Below are positions 6,401-7,602 of a stretch of DNA of 7,602 nt, piece by piece. The stretch is taken from NCBI GenBank assembly GCA_003009815.1, contig PXPD01000014.1, positions 25,599 to 33,200 of the forward strand, given 5' to 3'. The translations under genes and the position numbers were made by a program. Position 1 is the stretch's first letter. Each line of letters begins with the position of its first letter. The notes under the pieces were generated by a model. That model searched no databases. It saw only the letters and a program-made list of their open reading frames with translations, and was not told the origin of the DNA. The stretch comes from Nanohaloarchaea archaeon SW_4_43_9. Lineage in GTDB: Archaea; Nanohalarchaeota; Nanosalinia; Nanosalinales; Nanosalinaceae.

Positions 6401-6407
6401 TTTAAAA
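6401..6407 (+). promoter_or_regulatory. TATA element of the SpoIIM-like gene (leaderless)
   Basis: TTTAAAA in the context GGTTTAAAACAC, centred 25 bases before the ATG at 6429, in the 32-base gap after trpS. The distance implies transcription starting at or next to the initiator codon. No Shine-Dalgarno site is seen, so this gene can be transcribed independently of trpS. Confidence 0.6.
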
Positions 6408-6428
6408 CACAAGAAGAATTTACTTCAT

Positions 6429-7214
6429 ATGCTACCGGAACTGATCTACAGGGAGGAACAGCATGACAACTATCTACTTCTTTCCGCTTTAGGATTGGCC
6501 TCCGGACTTTTTGGCTTCGCTGTTGCAAACTTTGTACTTCCTGAAAATGTATCAGTTCTGGCCGTTGTATTTGCAGCTATACCGCTTTTATATCCACTTA
6601 CTAGGAGCTTTTTAGAGGATGAGGAGAACGGAAGACCACACCTAGATGAAGGATTGCAATATGGTTCGCTTTTTATTGGAGAAGTGCTGGCATTCTTCCT
6701 ACTTGCACTTCTTTTAGCGCCAGAAAACTTCAGCGTTCAGATAACACAGTTTGCAGCAGATCTTGAGATAATGGGGATTCAAAATCTCGGAGGATCAAGC
6801 CTGACAGAAATCACCGGTATGGTGGCAGCTGAGGCACAGTTTATGTCTATACTTCTGCACAATCTCACAGTTTTCACCGTGATACTGGTTGTATCAGCTC
6901 TCGTGAGTTCCTCAGGAGCATTTATCCTCACCTGGAACGCTTCAGTTCTCGGAGTATTTATGGGTGTCTTGGCGAAGAAACTCAACGGCCTGGAACTTCT
7001 AACCGGTGCGGGAGATGTTCCCACACCTCTTCTATATCTTCCACATGCATCGTTTGAGATGGCGGGTTTTATAGTCGCTGGTATAACAGGGTCTCTAATC
7101 TCAGCCGCTATCTACCGCGAACATTTTGATCAGGATACATGGATGGACTATGGAAAACTGATTGCTTTAGGGGTTGGTCTGATTCTGTTAGCTGCAGTAC
7201 TGGAAACTGCGTAA
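6429..7214 (+). CDS. SpoIIM-like (stage II sporulation protein M / DUF95 family) multipass membrane protein
   Basis: A 261-residue integral membrane protein with about seven hydrophobic segments, near 16-36, 42-57, 80-97, 140-160, 163-181, 208-228 and 241-259. The second half carries the features I associate with the archaeal SpoIIM/DUF95 family: HN at 144-145 at the head of a helix, a GAF-x3-W-N-x2-VLGVFMG helix, and PHASFEMAGFIVAG (205-218), a variant of the PHG-x2-E-x2-A-x3-AG family signature. The family is widespread in non-sporulating archaea and bacteria and its biochemical role there is unknown. In Bacillus, SpoIIM acts with SpoIID and SpoIIP in septal peptidoglycan remodelling, which cannot apply directly to a cell without peptidoglycan. 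The PHG glycine is Ala here. It has its own leaderless promoter, and its stop codon overlaps the promoter region of pheS. Function is unknown; the family call is from motif memory. Confidence 0.82.
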   Translation: MLPELIYREEQHDNYLLLSALGLASGLFGFAVANFVLPENVSVLAVVFAAIPLLYPLTRSFLEDEENGRPHLDEGLQYGSLFIGEVLAFFLLALLLAPENFSVQITQFAADLEIMGIQNLGGSSLTEITGMVAAEAQFMSILLHNLTVFTVILVVSALVSSSGAFILTWNASVLGVFMGVLAKKLNGLELLTGAGDVPTPLLYLPHASFEMAGFIVAGITGSLISAAIYREHFDQDTWMDYGKLIALGVGLILLAAVLETA

Positions 7215-7222
7215 ATATTAAA
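7215..7222 (+). promoter_or_regulatory. TATA element of pheS (leaderless)
   Basis: ATATTAAA, directly after the SpoIIM-like TAA stop, centred about 28-29 bases before the GTG at 7247. This matches the spacing seen for glyS and supports the GTG as the start of a leaderless transcript. A second AT core, CTTAAAG at 7224-7230, is too close to fit. Confidence 0.5.
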
Positions 7223-7246
7223 GCTTAAAGTCAAAACCGATTCAAT

Positions 7247-7602
7247 GTGAAACTATCTTCTCAGGCAAAAGAGATTCTAAAACAGCTTAAACAGCATTCG
7301 GAGCTGACGGTTGGAGACTTGGAAAATGAAGGCTACGACCAGAGCATGGTCAATAGAGCTGCAATAGAGCTTGAGGAAAAAGAACTGATAGAGATAGAGG
7401 AAGATGAGATTCTCGGTTATGATCTCACCGAGGAAGGAGAAAAAATAATCGAAAGAGGTTCCCCAGAATATCAGCTTGTTGAAAGAGTAAAGAAAGGGGA
7501 CGACCGGTTCTCTGAACTACAGGACATAGATCTGGATTTAGCTCTTGGAAAAGCTCGTGAGAAAAATCTGGTAGAGATAGACGAGGGAGTGGTAGAACTG
7601 AC
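7247..7602 (+). CDS. pheS: Phenylalanyl-tRNA synthetase alpha subunit, N-terminal part (3' partial)
   Basis: The first 118 codons of the catalytic alpha subunit of the alpha2beta2 PheRS, running off the window. The visible part is the tandem winged-helix N-terminal region of archaeal/eukaryal PheS: SSQAKEILKQL, then a recognition-helix segment with MVNRAAIELEEKELIEI, then LTEEGEKIIERGSPEYQLVE. The last is a recognisable form of the family's LTEEG-x-GLPER block, with Ser for Leu. A second small helical unit follows (DIDLDLALGKAREKNLVEI). The start must be GTG 7247: the in-frame codons above it contain no start before a TAA at 7226-7228, and the ATG at 7245 is followed at once by TGA. The full subunit is usually near 490-500 residues, so the catalytic domain with motifs 1-3 lies outside. 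By analogy with other archaea, pheT may follow. Confidence 0.92.
   Translation, partial: MKLSSQAKEILKQLKQHSELTVGDLENEGYDQSMVNRAAIELEEKELIEIEEDEILGYDLTEEGEKIIERGSPEYQLVERVKKGDDRFSELQDIDLDLALGKAREKNLVEIDEGVVEL

Noticed and set aside
7245..7250. ATG at 7245 as the pheS start
   Set aside because: It is followed directly by TGA. The PheS frame is entered at the overlapping GTG at 7247.

Overview
This window reads as a stretch of archaeal chromosome. All three aminoacyl-tRNA synthetases are of the archaeal/eukaryal type, the tRNA-splicing endonuclease is the archaeal EndA family, and phosphoglycerate kinase carries archaeal motif variants (AHQGRP, GGGHT). Most proteins are rich in Asp and Glu, which is typical of salt-in halophiles. 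Base composition looks to be in the mid-40s per cent GC by eye, well below most haloarchaea. Compact single-copy genes and almost no intergenic space suggest a small-genome halophile. My best guess is a nanohaloarchaeon (DPANN), but this is inference from composition and gene style, with no search behind it.

Layout: (1) 1-543, + strand, the tRNA-splicing endonuclease, cut off at its 5' end by the window edge. (2) 540-3817, - strand: glycyl-tRNA synthetase, then an AN1-zinc-finger rhomboid membrane protein, then an unrecognised 159-residue protein. The last of these converges on endA so tightly that the two stop codons share one TTAA palindrome. (3) 3818-4015, a roughly 200-base divergent intergenic region between glyS and pgk. 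It has a TATA element placed symmetrically between the glyS start and a 41-codon small ORF, and three stem-loops. (4) 4016-7602, + strand: phosphoglycerate kinase, tryptophanyl-tRNA synthetase, a SpoIIM-like multipass membrane protein, and the first 118 codons of the phenylalanyl-tRNA synthetase alpha subunit, which has a GTG start and is cut by the window end.

Functionally this is mainly a translation cluster: charging of Gly, Trp and Phe tRNAs plus tRNA intron removal. One glycolytic/gluconeogenic enzyme and two membrane proteins are embedded in it. Several genes have a TATA-like AT element about 25-29 bases before the start codon and no clear Shine-Dalgarno site, as expected for leaderless archaeal transcripts. 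This spacing supports the starts chosen for glyS, the rhomboid, the SpoIIM-like gene and pheS.

The least explained part is 3838-3997. I see no mobile element, CRISPR array, tRNA or rRNA gene in the window, and no clear-cut new defence or metabolic system. The best candidates for something undescribed are the small ORF/structured RNA in the glyS-pgk gap and the rhomboid plus 159-residue protein pair.
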